From assembly GCF_907164905.1 (NCBI RefSeq), contig NZ_CAJRAF010000002.1:2356001-2420000 (forward strand): a stretch of DNA of 64,000 bases, written 5' to 3'. This document shows, piece by piece, positions 9,112 to 17,715 of this stretch. Numbering within the stretch: position 1 is the first letter of the stretch; each line of letters begins with the position of its first letter. Source of the DNA: Dyadobacter sp. CECT 9275. GTDB lineage: Bacteria > Bacteroidota > Bacteroidia > Cytophagales > Spirosomataceae. The notes under the pieces were generated by a model that was not told where the DNA came from, did not search any database, and saw only the letters and a list, made by a program, of their open reading frames with translations. A program made the translations under genes and the position numbers.

Positions 9112-10347
9112 TTATGAACCACGCAAAGATACATTTTTACCCCAACATACATAATACTTGCGCACAATCTTAGTGAGTGCTTCTATGGTAGGAATGTCCG
9201 ATGCATCGGCTATATCAAGCAATTCTCCGGTTTTCATTTTAACGCGGATGGGGTCCTGTTCCTTTTCATAGGCCCAGTTGGTGGTTTCACCCGTCAGAAG
9301 AAAATACGACAGATCTTCCTCTCTGATCCCTGACTCCAGCAGTTCCCGGCTTTTTGCTTCCAGAATCTCCGGAGCCGGAAACGCATCAAAGAAGCTTATT
9401 TTGAACAGCTTACGATCCAGCAATCCTTTACAAAGTGCTGACAGAACCGGATCCTCGTGACTGGCCCACCCCTTCACAGAGGCCCATACGTCGTTATCAT
9501 CCAAAGCGTTGAAAGATTGTAATAAATCAGGATTATTTTCGAAATCTGCAAGACTGTAAGTATTTACAATAAACCTGGAAAAATCGGGCGTCGCAAACAA
9601 AACCCTCCCGTCATTCGACAATTCCCGGGCCCGGCGCAGGATTTGTGTGAGCATGGCCTGGGCACTGAGCAACGTTTTGTGCAGGTAAACCTGCCAGTAC
9701 ATGAGCCGCCGGGCATGCAGGAAATTCTCTATACTGAGCAACCCCTTCTCCTCCACCACAAGCTGGTCGTGGCTGATATCAAACATTTTGATCAGCCTGT
9801 CGGCACCGATTGAGCCTTCGATAACACCCGTATAAAAACTGTCCCTGTTGAGATAATCCATCCGGTCCATATCCAGCTGGCTGGAAACCATCTGGTGAAA
9901 AAATTTCCTGGGATAAGTCCCTTCAAACATCTGAATGGCCATATCCAGCCTGCCGTTCATTTGCCGGTTCAGGTCTTTCATCAGGGCAAGGGTGATGGCT
10001 TCATGTTTCACACCCGGCATTAACACACTCTCCAGTACATGCGAAAAAGGCCCATGTCCCAGATCATGTAAAAGAATGGCAATCTGTGCCGCTTCAATTT
10101 CAGGTCCCCATATCAAATGCCCCTTTTCCTGAAGTGCCCGGAGCGTCTGGCTCATCAAATGCATGGCACCCAGGGCATGGTGAAAGCGTGTATGCAGCGC
10201 ACCAGGATAAACCACATCCGCCAACCCCAATTGCTTAATTCGCCTTAGCCGCTGAAAATAAGGATGTTCTACCAGATCGAACAATAAATCCGAGGAAATG
10301 GAAATGAAACCGTAAACGGGATCGTTGATGATTTTTCTTTTGTTCAA
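9112..10347 (-). CDS. HD-domain phosphohydrolase (dGTPase/SAMHD1-like)
   Basis: The HD motif is complete: HTRFHHALGAMHLM then ILLHDLGHGPFSHVLE, with the metal-binding His and His-Asp pair, followed by SSQLDMDRMDYLNRDSFYTG, typical of the YdhJ/SAMHD1-like branch. The likely role is hydrolysis of (deoxy)nucleotides; the substrate is not readable. I chose a TTG start at 10347, giving N-terminal NKRKIINDPVYGF, where family members normally begin; the frame stays open upstream to another TTG at 10425 with no family similarity. The region upstream is shared with the divergent tRNA promoter. Confidence 0.8.
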   Translation of the reverse strand: MNKRKIINDPVYGFISISSDLLFDLVEHPYFQRLRRIKQLGLADVVYPGALHTRFHHALGAMHLMSQTLRALQEKGHLIWGPEIEAAQIAILLHDLGHGPFSHVLESVLMPGVKHEAITLALMKDLNRQMNGRLDMAIQMFEGTYPRKFFHQMVSSQLDMDRMDYLNRDSFYTGVIEGSIGADRLIKMFDISHDQLVVEEKGLLSIENFLHARRLMYWQVYLHKTLLSAQAMLTQILRRARELSNDGRVLFATPDFSRFIVNTYSLADFENNPDLLQSFNALDDNDVWASVKGWASHEDPVLSALCKGLLDRKLFKISFFDAFPAPEILEAKSRELLESGIREEDLSYFLLTGETTNWAYEKEQDPIRVKMKTGELLDIADASDIPTIEALTKIVRKYYVCWGKNVSLRGS

Positions 10348-10413
10348 AACTATTTTTTCTGTAAAAATAGTAAACAGACCCGGTATGAAGGAATATAATC
10401 TCGCCAATATCTC

Positions 10414-10443
10414 TTGCAAAATCAATTCGTTTGATTAATTTTG
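10414..10443 (+). promoter_or_regulatory. Bacteroidota-type promoter for tRNA-Ile
   Basis: TTG at 10414-10416, 19-bp spacer, then TAATTTTG at 10436-10443. This matches the Bacteroidota consensus (-33 TTG, -7 TAnnTTTG). It points toward the tRNA that begins 70 bp downstream. Confidence 0.6.
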
Positions 10444-10512
10444 CACTCCGAACAGGCCAAGAGCCCGCAATGCAGTGGCATTTGGATGATGGTTGGTTAT
10501 AATAATTAAATA

Positions 10513-10586
10513 GGGCCTATAGCTCATTCGGTTAGAGCAACTGACTCATAATCAGTAGGTGCCTGGTTCGATTCCAGGTGGGCCCA
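10513..10586 (+). tRNA. tRNA-Ile, anticodon CAU (read as lysidine)
   Basis: A complete 74-base cloverleaf: acceptor GGGCCTA pairs with TGGGCCC, D-arm GCTC/GAGC, anticodon stem ACTGA/TCAGT with loop CTCATAA, T-arm CCTGG/CCAGG with TTCGATT. No CCA is encoded. The anticodon is CAU. The surrounding GACTCATAATC is that of the minor isoleucine tRNA, whose C34 is changed to lysidine by TilS, rather than of a methionine tRNA. The 3' part from base 10540 is repeated at 48061, so the tRNA is the attachment site of the integrative element; its 3' half comes from the element and restores the gene. Confidence 0.93.
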
Positions 10587-10662
10587 CTTGAAAATCAAGG
10601 ACTTAGCGAATTTCGCTAAGTCCTTTTTCATTTATGTGCAATACAATGTGCAATACAAATTT
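10540..10662 (+). repeat. attL direct repeat of the integrative element
   Basis: The sequence from 10540 (inside the tRNA anticodon stem) matches 48061 onward through the tRNA 3' end, the terminator and a GCAATACAAATTT segment. There are a few mismatches (one in the tRNA T-loop, several in the terminator) and one 12-base length difference. Just inside are two perfect tandem copies of TGTGCAATACAA (10635-10646, 10647-10658); the same 24 bases recur beside the integrase at 47916-47939 and are candidates for integrase arm-type sites. Confidence 0.85.
10597..10628 (+). terminator. Intrinsic terminator of tRNA-Ile, inside attL
   Basis: A perfect 13-bp stem (10597-10609 with 10613-10625), loop ATT, then a T5 run. 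The copy at attR (48118-48149) has two mismatches in the stem. Confidence 0.85.
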
Positions 10663-10902
10663 GGTTATTTGCATAGGATAAATTGAGTGCACTGATATAT
10701 TTTTATTCCACGAGTTTTTTTGATTCGATAATAAACTTCACTTTAATAGTTTACTGGTAGACTTATTTAGGGTCCTTTTGCCAATCTTTTTTGAATGCCT
10801 TATTGATATTTTTGTCCTCGGCACGACACACAGAGCCTGTGGTTAATCGATACTGAGATTTTTAGCTAAAATTCTCAGCGTACAAATTTTTAATTGATCT
10901 TT

Positions 10903-10956
10903 TTGTTCGCTATTTTTGATTGTTCACTGAACACGAACACCTAAATAAAACGAACA
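10903..10956 (+). promoter_or_regulatory. Candidate autoregulatory operator of the AbiE-like pair
   Basis: The 55 bp before the AbiEi-like gene hold repeated half-sites TTGTTCG, TGTTCA, TGAACA, CGAACA and CGAACAA. GTTC-ACT-GAAC at 10922-10932 is a perfect palindrome, and TATTTTTG at 10911-10918 fits a -7 box. AbiEi antitoxins are known to repress their own promoter by binding inverted repeats; assigning that role here is inference. Confidence 0.4.
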
Positions 10957-10957
10957 A

Positions 10958-11977
10958 ATGATTCTTGCAGAAAATGAGATTGTCGGAAGGGCACTGAGAA
11001 ACCTAGAAGAAAATACCGGTATTACTGGTCATTGGACTTCTGTGCAAAACCCACATATATCCGAGACCGATGGTGAAACAAGAATAACTATGAAAGAAAC
11101 CACGGTTACTTTTAATACCGAGGTAAAACGCGAATTTCGCGACTACCAGCTAGACAAGCTAATTCGTCAAGCTGAACTGAATAGACCGTTTATGCTTATT
11201 GCAGATAAGATTTATCCGGCGCAGAAGCAGCGTTTGCGCGAAAACGGAATTGCCTATCTGGATACTGCAGGGAATATTTACATCTCCAACGGCAATTTAC
11301 TGTTATGGCTGGATGGTCAAAAACCAGTGCATATCGGCGCCGATACAAAAACAAATCGGGCCTTCACCAAAGCCGGCCTTAAAGTAGTTTATGCTTTCTT
11401 ACAAAATCCAGAGGCTGTAAATTTCACGTACCGTGAGATTGCTAGTTTTGCCAAGGTGGCACTGGCAACAATAAACGAAGCCATATTGTCTTTGAAAGAA
11501 ACCGGGCATATTGTGCAGGTTAATAAAAACCGCATGGTACTCAGTAACAAAAGAGAGTTGCTCGATAATTGGATAATAGGATATCAAAATATATTAAAAC
11601 CTTCCTTATTATTAGGAACTTACCATTTCGCAGCAAGCGACCAATGGAAGCAACTGGAGTTGCCTGCAACAGCTGTTTGGGGTGGTGAACCAGCAGGCGA
11701 TCTTGAAACCGCCCACCTGAATCCCCAACAATGGACTATTTATACTGCCCAAGCCAAGCTCGAGTTAGTAAAAATCCTAAGGCTTGCCCCCAAGCCTGAT
11801 GGTAACTTAAATGTCTACAACAAGTTTTGGATGGACATCGCCGTGTATCCAGACAACCTTGTGACTCCCGAACTGATAACTTACGCTGACTTGGTGATCA
11901 CCGGAGATGCAAGATGCATTGAAACAGCAAATATTATTTACGAAACAAAGCTCAGTAGGATATTTGATCAGCCATGA
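10958..11977 (+). CDS. AbiEi-like type IV antitoxin/transcriptional regulator (COG4861-like)
   Basis: A 339-residue protein I place in the COG4861 family, annotated as a type IV toxin-antitoxin AbiEi antitoxin. The central part (about 120-190: TKAGLKVVYAFLQNPEAVNF, then REIASFAKVALATINEAI) looks like a winged helix-turn-helix. The C-terminal part is mixed alpha/beta. It overlaps the next gene by four bases (ATGA), the classic antitoxin-toxin layout. It is the first gene inside attL and has its own upstream GTTC/GAAC repeats. The expected role is neutralising the toxin and repressing the operon; neither is demonstrated. Confidence 0.7.
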   Translation: MILAENEIVGRALRNLEENTGITGHWTSVQNPHISETDGETRITMKETTVTFNTEVKREFRDYQLDKLIRQAELNRPFMLIADKIYPAQKQRLRENGIAYLDTAGNIYISNGNLLLWLDGQKPVHIGADTKTNRAFTKAGLKVVYAFLQNPEAVNFTYREIASFAKVALATINEAILSLKETGHIVQVNKNRMVLSNKRELLDNWIIGYQNILKPSLLLGTYHFAASDQWKQLELPATAVWGGEPAGDLETAHLNPQQWTIYTAQAKLELVKILRLAPKPDGNLNVYNKFWMDIAVYPDNLVTPELITYADLVITGDARCIETANIIYETKLSRIFDQP

Positions 11978-12804
11978 AACACACAGAATTAAAGAATGTC
12001 TTTGACACATTAGAGAAAGCTTTTACTGAACTTTCCATTGACTATTACCTGATTGGAGCCTTAGCAAGACAGATATGGTACGAAAGAGCTCAAATAAAAT
12101 TCAGAACAACCAGAGATGTAGATTACGCCATTCTGGTAGGCAGTCATCAAGAATATGAAACTGTTAAGCAATACCTAATCAAAAATGAAAATTACTTACC
12201 AATCAGGGAAAATGCATTTGTACTGATATCGCCAGACGGATTTCAGGTTGACCTACTTCCATTCGGGGAAATTGAATCCCAGGGAAGTGTAAAGATTGAA
12301 GGGATAGGTATGACCACAATCCAGATAAGCGGGATGAAAGAAGTTTATGAAAACGGGACAGAGATTGTTAACCTTGAAACAGGAAACACCTTCAAGGCCG
12401 CTACATTAATTGGAATTGTTCTTCTGAAACTTGTCGCATATGATGACAGACCTGAACGAAGACAGAAGGACGCCACGGATATTGGCAACATCTTAGTAAA
12501 TTTTTTCGATATGCATCAAGATTTAATATACTCCAATCATCTTGACATGTTTGATGAACAAGAACGTACACTAGAAAATATATCAGGAATCGTGCTAGGT
12601 AGGGAAATAAAAAAGATTGTCTTATCCAATGCAAACCTGATAGATCGATCGAAAAGAATTTTAATTGATCATATCAATTTTGGAGAAGAGAGTATTTTTA
12701 CTCAGTTGATTGCCAAAGAAACCGGAAAAGAAATTGATTTGATAATCGGATACCTTCGAGATATTCTCTGGGGATTTGAAAATCCATCAAAACCTGTTGA
12801 CTAG
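11974..12804 (+). CDS. AbiEii-like nucleotidyltransferase toxin (COG4914-like)
   Basis: A 276-residue protein with a nucleotidyltransferase fold. YYLIGALARQIWY (about 26-38) corresponds to the G-[GS]-x9 region, and RTTRDVDYAILV (about 44-55) supplies the paired Asp metal ligands (D-x-D). A second acidic strand, GFQVDLLPFGE, supplies the third Asp. ERRQKDATDIGNIL at about 160 is a conserved helix of this family. Such proteins are the toxin partner of AbiEi-like regulators and act in phage defence or element maintenance, probably by nucleotidylating an RNA or protein target. The target is unknown. Confidence 0.72.
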   Translation: MKHTELKNVFDTLEKAFTELSIDYYLIGALARQIWYERAQIKFRTTRDVDYAILVGSHQEYETVKQYLIKNENYLPIRENAFVLISPDGFQVDLLPFGEIESQGSVKIEGIGMTTIQISGMKEVYENGTEIVNLETGNTFKAATLIGIVLLKLVAYDDRPERRQKDATDIGNILVNFFDMHQDLIYSNHLDMFDEQERTLENISGIVLGREIKKIVLSNANLIDRSKRILIDHINFGEESIFTQLIAKETGKEIDLIIGYLRDILWGFENPSKPVD

Positions 12805-13595
12805 CATCATGGGAGAAGTTAATTCTCCAAAATACTAAGCTCATATCAGGATGCTATTGAAGATAATGCGCTTTCGGATTGAAATCTATGATCTGGAAAA
12901 TCAGTTAACGGATTGCTATCTTTTCTGCTGCCAAGCCTTCCAAAAACCGGAGCCAATACCTGGTCATATTTACCAGGCGGGTTATTACGTTAATAGAAAT
13001 TATTCCGGCTAATATGAAAATTAACAGAAAATTTTCCAGAGAACGGCGCACAGGACCGTATTAATCGAAAAAATTTCAGGTATACATTCCCTTTATCAAC
13101 CGAGAATTATCTTAAGCAAGCCAATTTCAATATCTAATGGATCACCGTCAGTCAGAAAACATACAGATGTGTAGATTCGGTAAAATTGACCAGGTGAATA
13201 CGTTCCGGGCTGAACAAATCATTTTGGTTCAGATTGAACACCATAGTCTTTCTTTTCGCCAACGAATTATCTCGGTAACCTCACACTATGACTTCTGGTT
13301 GACCATCTACACGGAATCAGGTCGTCCAAAACAATGAATTTTCCACTGAAAGAAAACGGAAGCCAGAAAGGAAACTGTTGCAAAACAACCCCTCAGGAAT
13401 CGGTTACGTTGCATATTGGAGAATTCGAACGCGTCGACCATATGATTCCGTAGCAGACCATCACCTGACGATTACTAGCCATGTGCTAAATAATTATCAC
13501 TTGCTTAAACTTGTCAACTCCGACCGAAACTACCTGTTATCAATTTCCGAACTGGGGTGATCAATGGCTCCGAATTCCCCAGTATGATAGCCGAA
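12805..13595. other. Non-coding stretch with decayed IS21-like ends
   Basis: No convincing gene in 791 bp. Two small open frames (13137-13337 and 13378-13560) have no recognisable protein. At about 13296-13345 the sequence (GACCATCTACACGGAATCAG) resembles the right end of the intact IS21-family element at 42848-45476. From 13418 a second relic runs in the opposite orientation (separate entry). The part from 12805 to about 13290 shows nothing I can name. Confidence 0.55.
13418..13590 (+). repeat. IS21-like relic, left border of the sulfur module
   Basis: The start (GTCGACCATATGATTCCGTA) matches the reverse complement of the right end of the IS21 element at 42848-45476. The finish (GGGGTGATCAATGGCTCCGA) matches the reverse complement of its left end. 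Only about 170 bp remain, with no transposase genes. A second copy with the same layout and orientation lies at 38831-39003; both share GATTCCGTAGCAGA and GTGATCAATGGCTCCGAATTC. Confidence 0.6.
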
Positions 13596-14114
13596 TTACT
13601 TACCAACCCTTTTGCTTAAAAACTGGTCCAGCTGTTCTCCGTGAAGGTTCAGGGCAATAATATATCCTTTTTGATCCACTAACACGTTGAAAGGTATCCC
13701 TTCAAGCTGATAGGTTTTGGCGACCGGGGATGTCCAGAATTTCAGATCGCTTACCTGTGTCCATGGCAAGTCCAGTTTTTTAATAGCCCTCTCCCAGGCA
13801 TCTTTTTTACTATCCAGAGAAACTGCATAAATATCCAGATTAGTACCCGTTTGAGATGGGTAATGGTATTTTGCATATAACTTTTTGAGCTCAGGTTGCT
13901 CCTGAACACACGGGGCACACCACGATGCCCAAAAATCGATCAATACCAAATTACCCTTCAGGGACGAAAGAGATACCATTTTACCACCGGGGGTGGGCAG
14001 CACGATTTCGGGTGCCAGATCCCCTACTTCTATTGGTTTTTGAGCCAATGATCTTTCCTGATTCAGTAAAAAAAGCAAGCTTGCAAAACCAATAAATAAT
14101 TTAATATTACGCAT
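13596..14114 (-). CDS. TlpA-family periplasmic thiol-disulfide protein
   Basis: A 172-residue protein with an N-terminal signal peptide (to about residue 24, LAQ) and a TlpA/AhpC-type thioredoxin fold. The active site FWASWCAPCVQEQPELK has the CxxC pair, and EGIPFNVLVDQKG holds the cis-Pro loop. It is probably a periplasmic thiol oxidoreductase. It follows the rhodanese-like gene by 12 bp, so the pair likely forms an operon at the edge of the sulfur module. Confidence 0.85.
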   Translation of the reverse strand: MRNIKLFIGFASLLFLLNQERSLAQKPIEVGDLAPEIVLPTPGGKMVSLSSLKGNLVLIDFWASWCAPCVQEQPELKKLYAKYHYPSQTGTNLDIYAVSLDSKKDAWERAIKKLDLPWTQVSDLKFWTSPVAKTYQLEGIPFNVLVDQKGYIIALNLHGEQLDQFLSKRVGK

Positions 14115-14126
14115 TTCAAAATCCTT

Positions 14127-14573
14127 TTATTGTACCGGATAATTCTTATCGATCCAGTCCGTTTTTATATTTTTCGGGATATTCAACAATCTGGCCTGCG
14201 TGAAGCCCTGTTCTTTAACAACTTTAAATGCAGGTCTGACATTGGGACATTTAGCAAACGGGCAGCAACCACAGTAAATAACAACCTCGCGGTTTTTATC
14301 CTGGGTCGAAAGAATCTTTTCCAGTTTTTTGATATTGTCCTTTTCACTTCCGGGGCCTGCATCCAATGAGCCAGGAATAACAGCCTGCGGCCCAACATTA
14401 ATGATCAGCGGTTTCTTTTTTCCACTGTCGTTAATCTGGTCAGCAAGTTCCTGGGTAGGTTTCAGCTCTGAATCTGTCCAAGGCTCGGCAGTGGTTTGCG
14501 CCAGCGTTGTCAACCATGACAATGCCATGAAAAGAAATCCCAAAATGATCGATAATGTTTTTCTACGTATCAT
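14127..14573 (-). CDS. Exported rhodanese-like protein
   Basis: A 148-residue protein with a signal peptide (cleavage likely after LAQ, about residue 26) and a single rhodanese-like domain. The predicted active-site loop is VVIYCGCCPFAKCPNV, with the catalytic Cys in a Cys-rich context unlike the standard six-residue CxGGxR loop. Rhodaneses carry sulfane sulfur as a Cys persulfide; a periplasmic one beside a TlpA protein may pass sulfur or reducing equivalents outside the cytoplasm. Substrate assignment is inference. Confidence 0.75.
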   Translation of the reverse strand: MIRRKTLSIILGFLFMALSWLTTLAQTTAEPWTDSELKPTQELADQINDSGKKKPLIINVGPQAVIPGSLDAGPGSEKDNIKKLEKILSTQDKNREVVIYCGCCPFAKCPNVRPAFKVVKEQGFTQARLLNIPKNIKTDWIDKNYPVQ

Positions 14574-14635
14574 TGTTTTGTTTGTTAATTGTTAAATCAA
14601 AAAAGTCGTCGAGGACAACTATGATAATATGATGG

Positions 14636-15676
14636 CTAAACTATTGTAATAATGGATCCACTATCTGGCGATTTTAAATAGCCGAAGCAAGTCAGCTCTT
14701 GACCCAACAAGGCGAGTTCCTTCTCAAAATATCCTGCTTTTTCATTACAAACAGCGACTAACAAACCGCCACTGGTCTGTGGATCAGCGAGGATGTATTT
14801 TTGATAATCCGTTAAGTCTCCAACTTTATGACCATAACTCTCCCAGTTCCTTTGAGTACCGCCAGGAAAACAACCTTGTTCAATATAGTATGATAAAGAT
14901 TTAATAACCGGCACTTTGTTAAATTCAATTACTGCTGATAATCCGCTACCTTCACACATCTCTGACAAATGTCCCAGCAAGCCAAACCCGGTCACATCAG
15001 TCATCGCCTTTACCGCCTCCATCCGGCCAAATTCCTCACCAAGTTTATTGAGCGTTACCATGCTTTTTAACGCAATTGCCGCATCCTCTTCAAGCAGAAT
15101 CCCTCGTTTCTGTGCTGTCGATAAAATCCCTACGCCCAATGGTTTGGTCAGGTACAAACGGCAACCTGCTGTTGCTGTGGAATTTTGTTTGAGCGATGTT
15201 ATATCCACCATGCCGCTTACGGCCAGTCCAAAAACTGGCTCAGGACAATCGATGCTGTGGCCTCCTGCCAGCGTAATACCCGCTTCTGCGCACACCGCCC
15301 GGGAACCTTCAAGCACTTTTTGGGCTACTTCAGCAGGAAGTTTGTTAATAGGCCATCCCAGGATCGCTATAGCCAATACCGGCTTGCCACCCATTGCATA
15401 AACATCGCTGATCGCATTCGCTGATGCGATGCGACCAAAGTCATAGGCATCATCCACGATGGGCATAAAAAAATCCGTTGTCGAAATGAGTGCCGTGCCG
15501 TTACCAAGATCCAGTACGGCGGCGTCATCCCGCTTGTCATTCCCCACCAAAAGCCGCGGATCTGCCTGATGTAAGATCGGGCTATGCAAAATTTTATCTA
15601 AAATGGCCGGGCTTATTTTACATCCGCATCCTGCACCGTGGGAATACTGCGTCAACTGTATGTCTATCGTCTCCAT
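14636..15676 (-). CDS. selD: Selenide, water dikinase
   Basis: SelD makes selenophosphate from selenide and ATP. The 346-residue protein has the normal length and the N-terminal catalytic loop [11 protein letters not shown], where the first Cys and the Lys match the essential Cys17 and Lys20 of E. coli SelD; this is the Cys form, not a selenocysteine form. The ATP-binding Asp-rich segments ([31 protein letters not shown]) and the C-terminal DPQTSGGLL motif are present. It is 3 bp downstream of selU, so the two form a compact tRNA selenation operon. Confidence 0.95.
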   Translation of the reverse strand: METIDIQLTQYSHGAGCGCKISPAILDKILHSPILHQADPRLLVGNDKRDDAAVLDLGNGTALISTTDFFMPIVDDAYDFGRIASANAISDVYAMGGKPVLAIAILGWPINKLPAEVAQKVLEGSRAVCAEAGITLAGGHSIDCPEPVFGLAVSGMVDITSLKQNSTATAGCRLYLTKPLGVGILSTAQKRGILLEEDAAIALKSMVTLNKLGEEFGRMEAVKAMTDVTGFGLLGHLSEMCEGSGLSAVIEFNKVPVIKSLSYYIEQGCFPGGTQRNWESYGHKVGDLTDYQKYILADPQTSGGLLVAVCNEKAGYFEKELALLGQELTCFGYLKSPDSGSIITIV

Positions 15677-15679
15677 AAA

Positions 15680-16726
15680 TTATAATTCCTGCTGCGTTTC
15701 AGCAATCGAACTGGCGAAATTAAGAATCCTTTTTGCATTTTCTGATTTGTCCTCACCAGCCAGCTCCAGGGTAAAAAGCCGGTTTACATCTCTTTTCTGC
15801 AAACTGCTCCGGTAGGTTTTATCATAATAAACCAATACCAGCCGGATAAAATCAGCCATCCGGTTTTCTCTGATCGCGGCTACTGCCTGTGTCGTCTGTA
15901 ACGGCCCCAGCCGTTTGCGGATCCGTTCGGTGCAGGCTACCAGAAAATCCTTGTCCAACTCTCCATAATCGACCACCAACTCACGGACACGCTGATCCAG
16001 CGCAATCTCCAGATTAATCAGGGCGGCATTTTTCATCTGCTCCCAAAATGTTCTTGGAATTGATAATCTACCAATATTGAGATTTTCATCTTCAATCCAC
16101 GTCGGGCGGGAAAAATTCAGGTCTTTTAATTGTTCTGCCAGATTATTTTCAAATTGTTCCTGGGACGGCTGGATCATGCTATTCATCGTTCCATAGGAAG
16201 AACCCTGATGCCGGGCAAGATCTTCAAGGTCTATTACCTGTTCTCCCATTTTTCGGAGCTCATGCAGTAATTTCGTTTTTCCTGATCCTGTCATGCCACC
16301 GAGTATCCGGACCGACCGACGCTGTGCAAACAAACGGTGGGTCCATCTACGGTAACTTTTATAACCTCCTTCAATTAAATATACCTTGAAACCGTAGAGA
16401 TTCAGTGCCCAGGCCATGGCCCCGCTGCGCATGCCTCCCCGCCAGCAATGAACCGCAATTTTTTTATCAGGTGCTATCACCAATGCCTGCCTGATAAAAT
16501 CCGACCATTTCGGCCCTGTCAGGTCGAAACCCAGCAAAATGGCCTGCTCCCGCCCGATCTGCTTATAAGTTGTGCCTACCAAAACCCTTTCTTCATTACT
16601 GAACAAAGGTATATTGAAGGCTCCCGGAATATGGCCATGGGCAAATTCAGCGGGTGTCCGGACATCAACCAGGGCTATAACGCCGGTTAACAGCAGAAAT
16701 TCATCAATGGTTATATTTTCTATCAT
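15680..16726 (-). CDS. selU (mnmH): tRNA 2-selenouridine synthase
   Basis: SelU/MnmH changes 2-thiouridine to 2-selenouridine at the wobble base of tRNAs, using SelD's selenophosphate. An N-terminal rhodanese domain contains VDVRTPAEFAHGHIPGA and the catalytic loop HCWRGGMRSG (catalytic Cys). A P-loop NTPase follows (LGGMTGSGKTKLL). I chose the ATG at 16726 (MIENITIDEF), where family members start; other in-frame starts are an ATG at 16738 and a TTG at 16759. There is no SelA/SelB or tRNA-Sec in view, so selenium here is likely used for tRNA modification only. Confidence 0.93.
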   Translation of the reverse strand: MIENITIDEFLLLTGVIALVDVRTPAEFAHGHIPGAFNIPLFSNEERVLVGTTYKQIGREQAILLGFDLTGPKWSDFIRQALVIAPDKKIAVHCWRGGMRSGAMAWALNLYGFKVYLIEGGYKSYRRWTHRLFAQRRSVRILGGMTGSGKTKLLHELRKMGEQVIDLEDLARHQGSSYGTMNSMIQPSQEQFENNLAEQLKDLNFSRPTWIEDENLNIGRLSIPRTFWEQMKNAALINLEIALDQRVRELVVDYGELDKDFLVACTERIRKRLGPLQTTQAVAAIRENRMADFIRLVLVYYDKTYRSSLQKRDVNRLFTLELAGEDKSENAKRILNFASSIAETQQEL

Positions 16727-16759
16727 TGGTTCCGGCATAGAAACTGATGCCCCTGGCAA

Positions 16760-17063
16760 TAAAACAACTTCTTATCCTTATGCATAGTTGCGCCTTTGAT
16801 CAGTATCATGACAATGTAAAACATTACCGACCGGTCCGTATAAGGACTACAATAATCATGCTAAAATTATAGATTTATAAATGAAGCTTATCACTTCGGC
16901 TGTCTTACCTTTGCATTATTTCAAAATACGGAACAACAACCCCATCGCGGCCAGACTTTCACTATTGCAACTGACTTGCTTAAAATTTTGCTCCGAGCTT
17001 TGCACTTAATTCAATTTATCAGCACACGGCTCTTACCCAATTTGCTCCTGTCCACTTAACATT
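16760..17063. other. Intergenic stretch upstream of selU, no gene seen
   Basis: About 300 bp without a coding frame. It contains a TACCTTTG -7-like box on the plus strand at 16906-16913 with no gene after it, and a small palindrome ATGT-AAA-ACAT near 16813. It probably holds the selU-selD promoter on the minus strand, which I cannot pinpoint. Confidence 0.4.
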
Positions 17064-17684
17064 CTAATTTACCTGTCTTTTAAAACTACAAAACAGAAAA
17101 TTTTGTGTCGTGTTGAATGGCGTGGTATGATCTTCCTTTACGCAACGAATTTTGTCAAAACCATTTTTAAGTTCGTTTGTCAAAGTTTGTTCAGTGTATT
17201 GCTTAATGTCAAGTCCACTACACTTTGCGGGTCCATTTTCAGAAAAAGTGCCGATTGTCATAAATCCATTTACAGATTTCCTGGCTGTTTCCATATATCT
17301 TGAAACTTGTTCAGCTGTGGTCAAAAAATGAAATGTTGCTCTGTCGTGCCAAATGTCAAACGTGGTGTCTGGTTCAAATTCTGTTATATCACTAACCACC
17401 CAATTAACTTTTTCGGCCTTATCGCCCAGACGGAATCTGGACTTTTCAAGTGCTTTTTCGGAAATATCCAAAACGGTTACGTGTTCAAAACCTTCGTCAA
17501 GCAAGTAGTCCACCAGTTTGCTGTCGCCACCACCAACGTCAATGATTTTAACATCTTTTTTCAGACCAAAAGAAGAAATGAAGTCTAGCGAAGTTCTGGG
17601 AATTTGCTGCGTCCAACTTACCTGATCTGGGTTTTTAGTTTCATAAACTTTTTCCCAGTGATTTTTTGTGTTCGGATTTTTCAT
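17064..17684 (-). CDS. Class I SAM-dependent methyltransferase
   Basis: A 206-residue Rossmann-fold methyltransferase. Motif I, IIDVGGGDSKLVDYLLDEG (about 49-67), binds SAM; motif II is VTVLDISEKAL; the acidic loop is WVVSDITEFEPD; motif post-I/III is FDIWHDRATFHFL. Its N-terminus (HWEKVYETKNPDQVSW) is typical of small stand-alone methyltransferases often found near metalloid or sulfur genes. The acceptor is unknown. It lies 31 bp downstream of a second, different methyltransferase, so both may be co-transcribed. Confidence 0.85.
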   Translation of the reverse strand: MKNPNTKNHWEKVYETKNPDQVSWTQQIPRTSLDFISSFGLKKDVKIIDVGGGDSKLVDYLLDEGFEHVTVLDISEKALEKSRFRLGDKAEKVNWVVSDITEFEPDTTFDIWHDRATFHFLTTAEQVSRYMETARKSVNGFMTIGTFSENGPAKCSGLDIKQYTEQTLTNELKNGFDKIRCVKEDHTTPFNTTQNFLFCSFKRQVN

Positions 17685-17715
17685 TTTTTTTCTAACAGTT
17701 TACAAGATCGTCTGG

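Noticed and set aside
13137..13560. Two short open frames (13137-13337 and 13378-13560) as genes
   Set aside because: Their sequences have no protein-like composition and overlap the IS21-like relics.
16906..16913. TACCTTTG as a promoter on the plus strand
   Set aside because: A good -7 match, but there is no TTG at the right distance and no gene follows on that strand.
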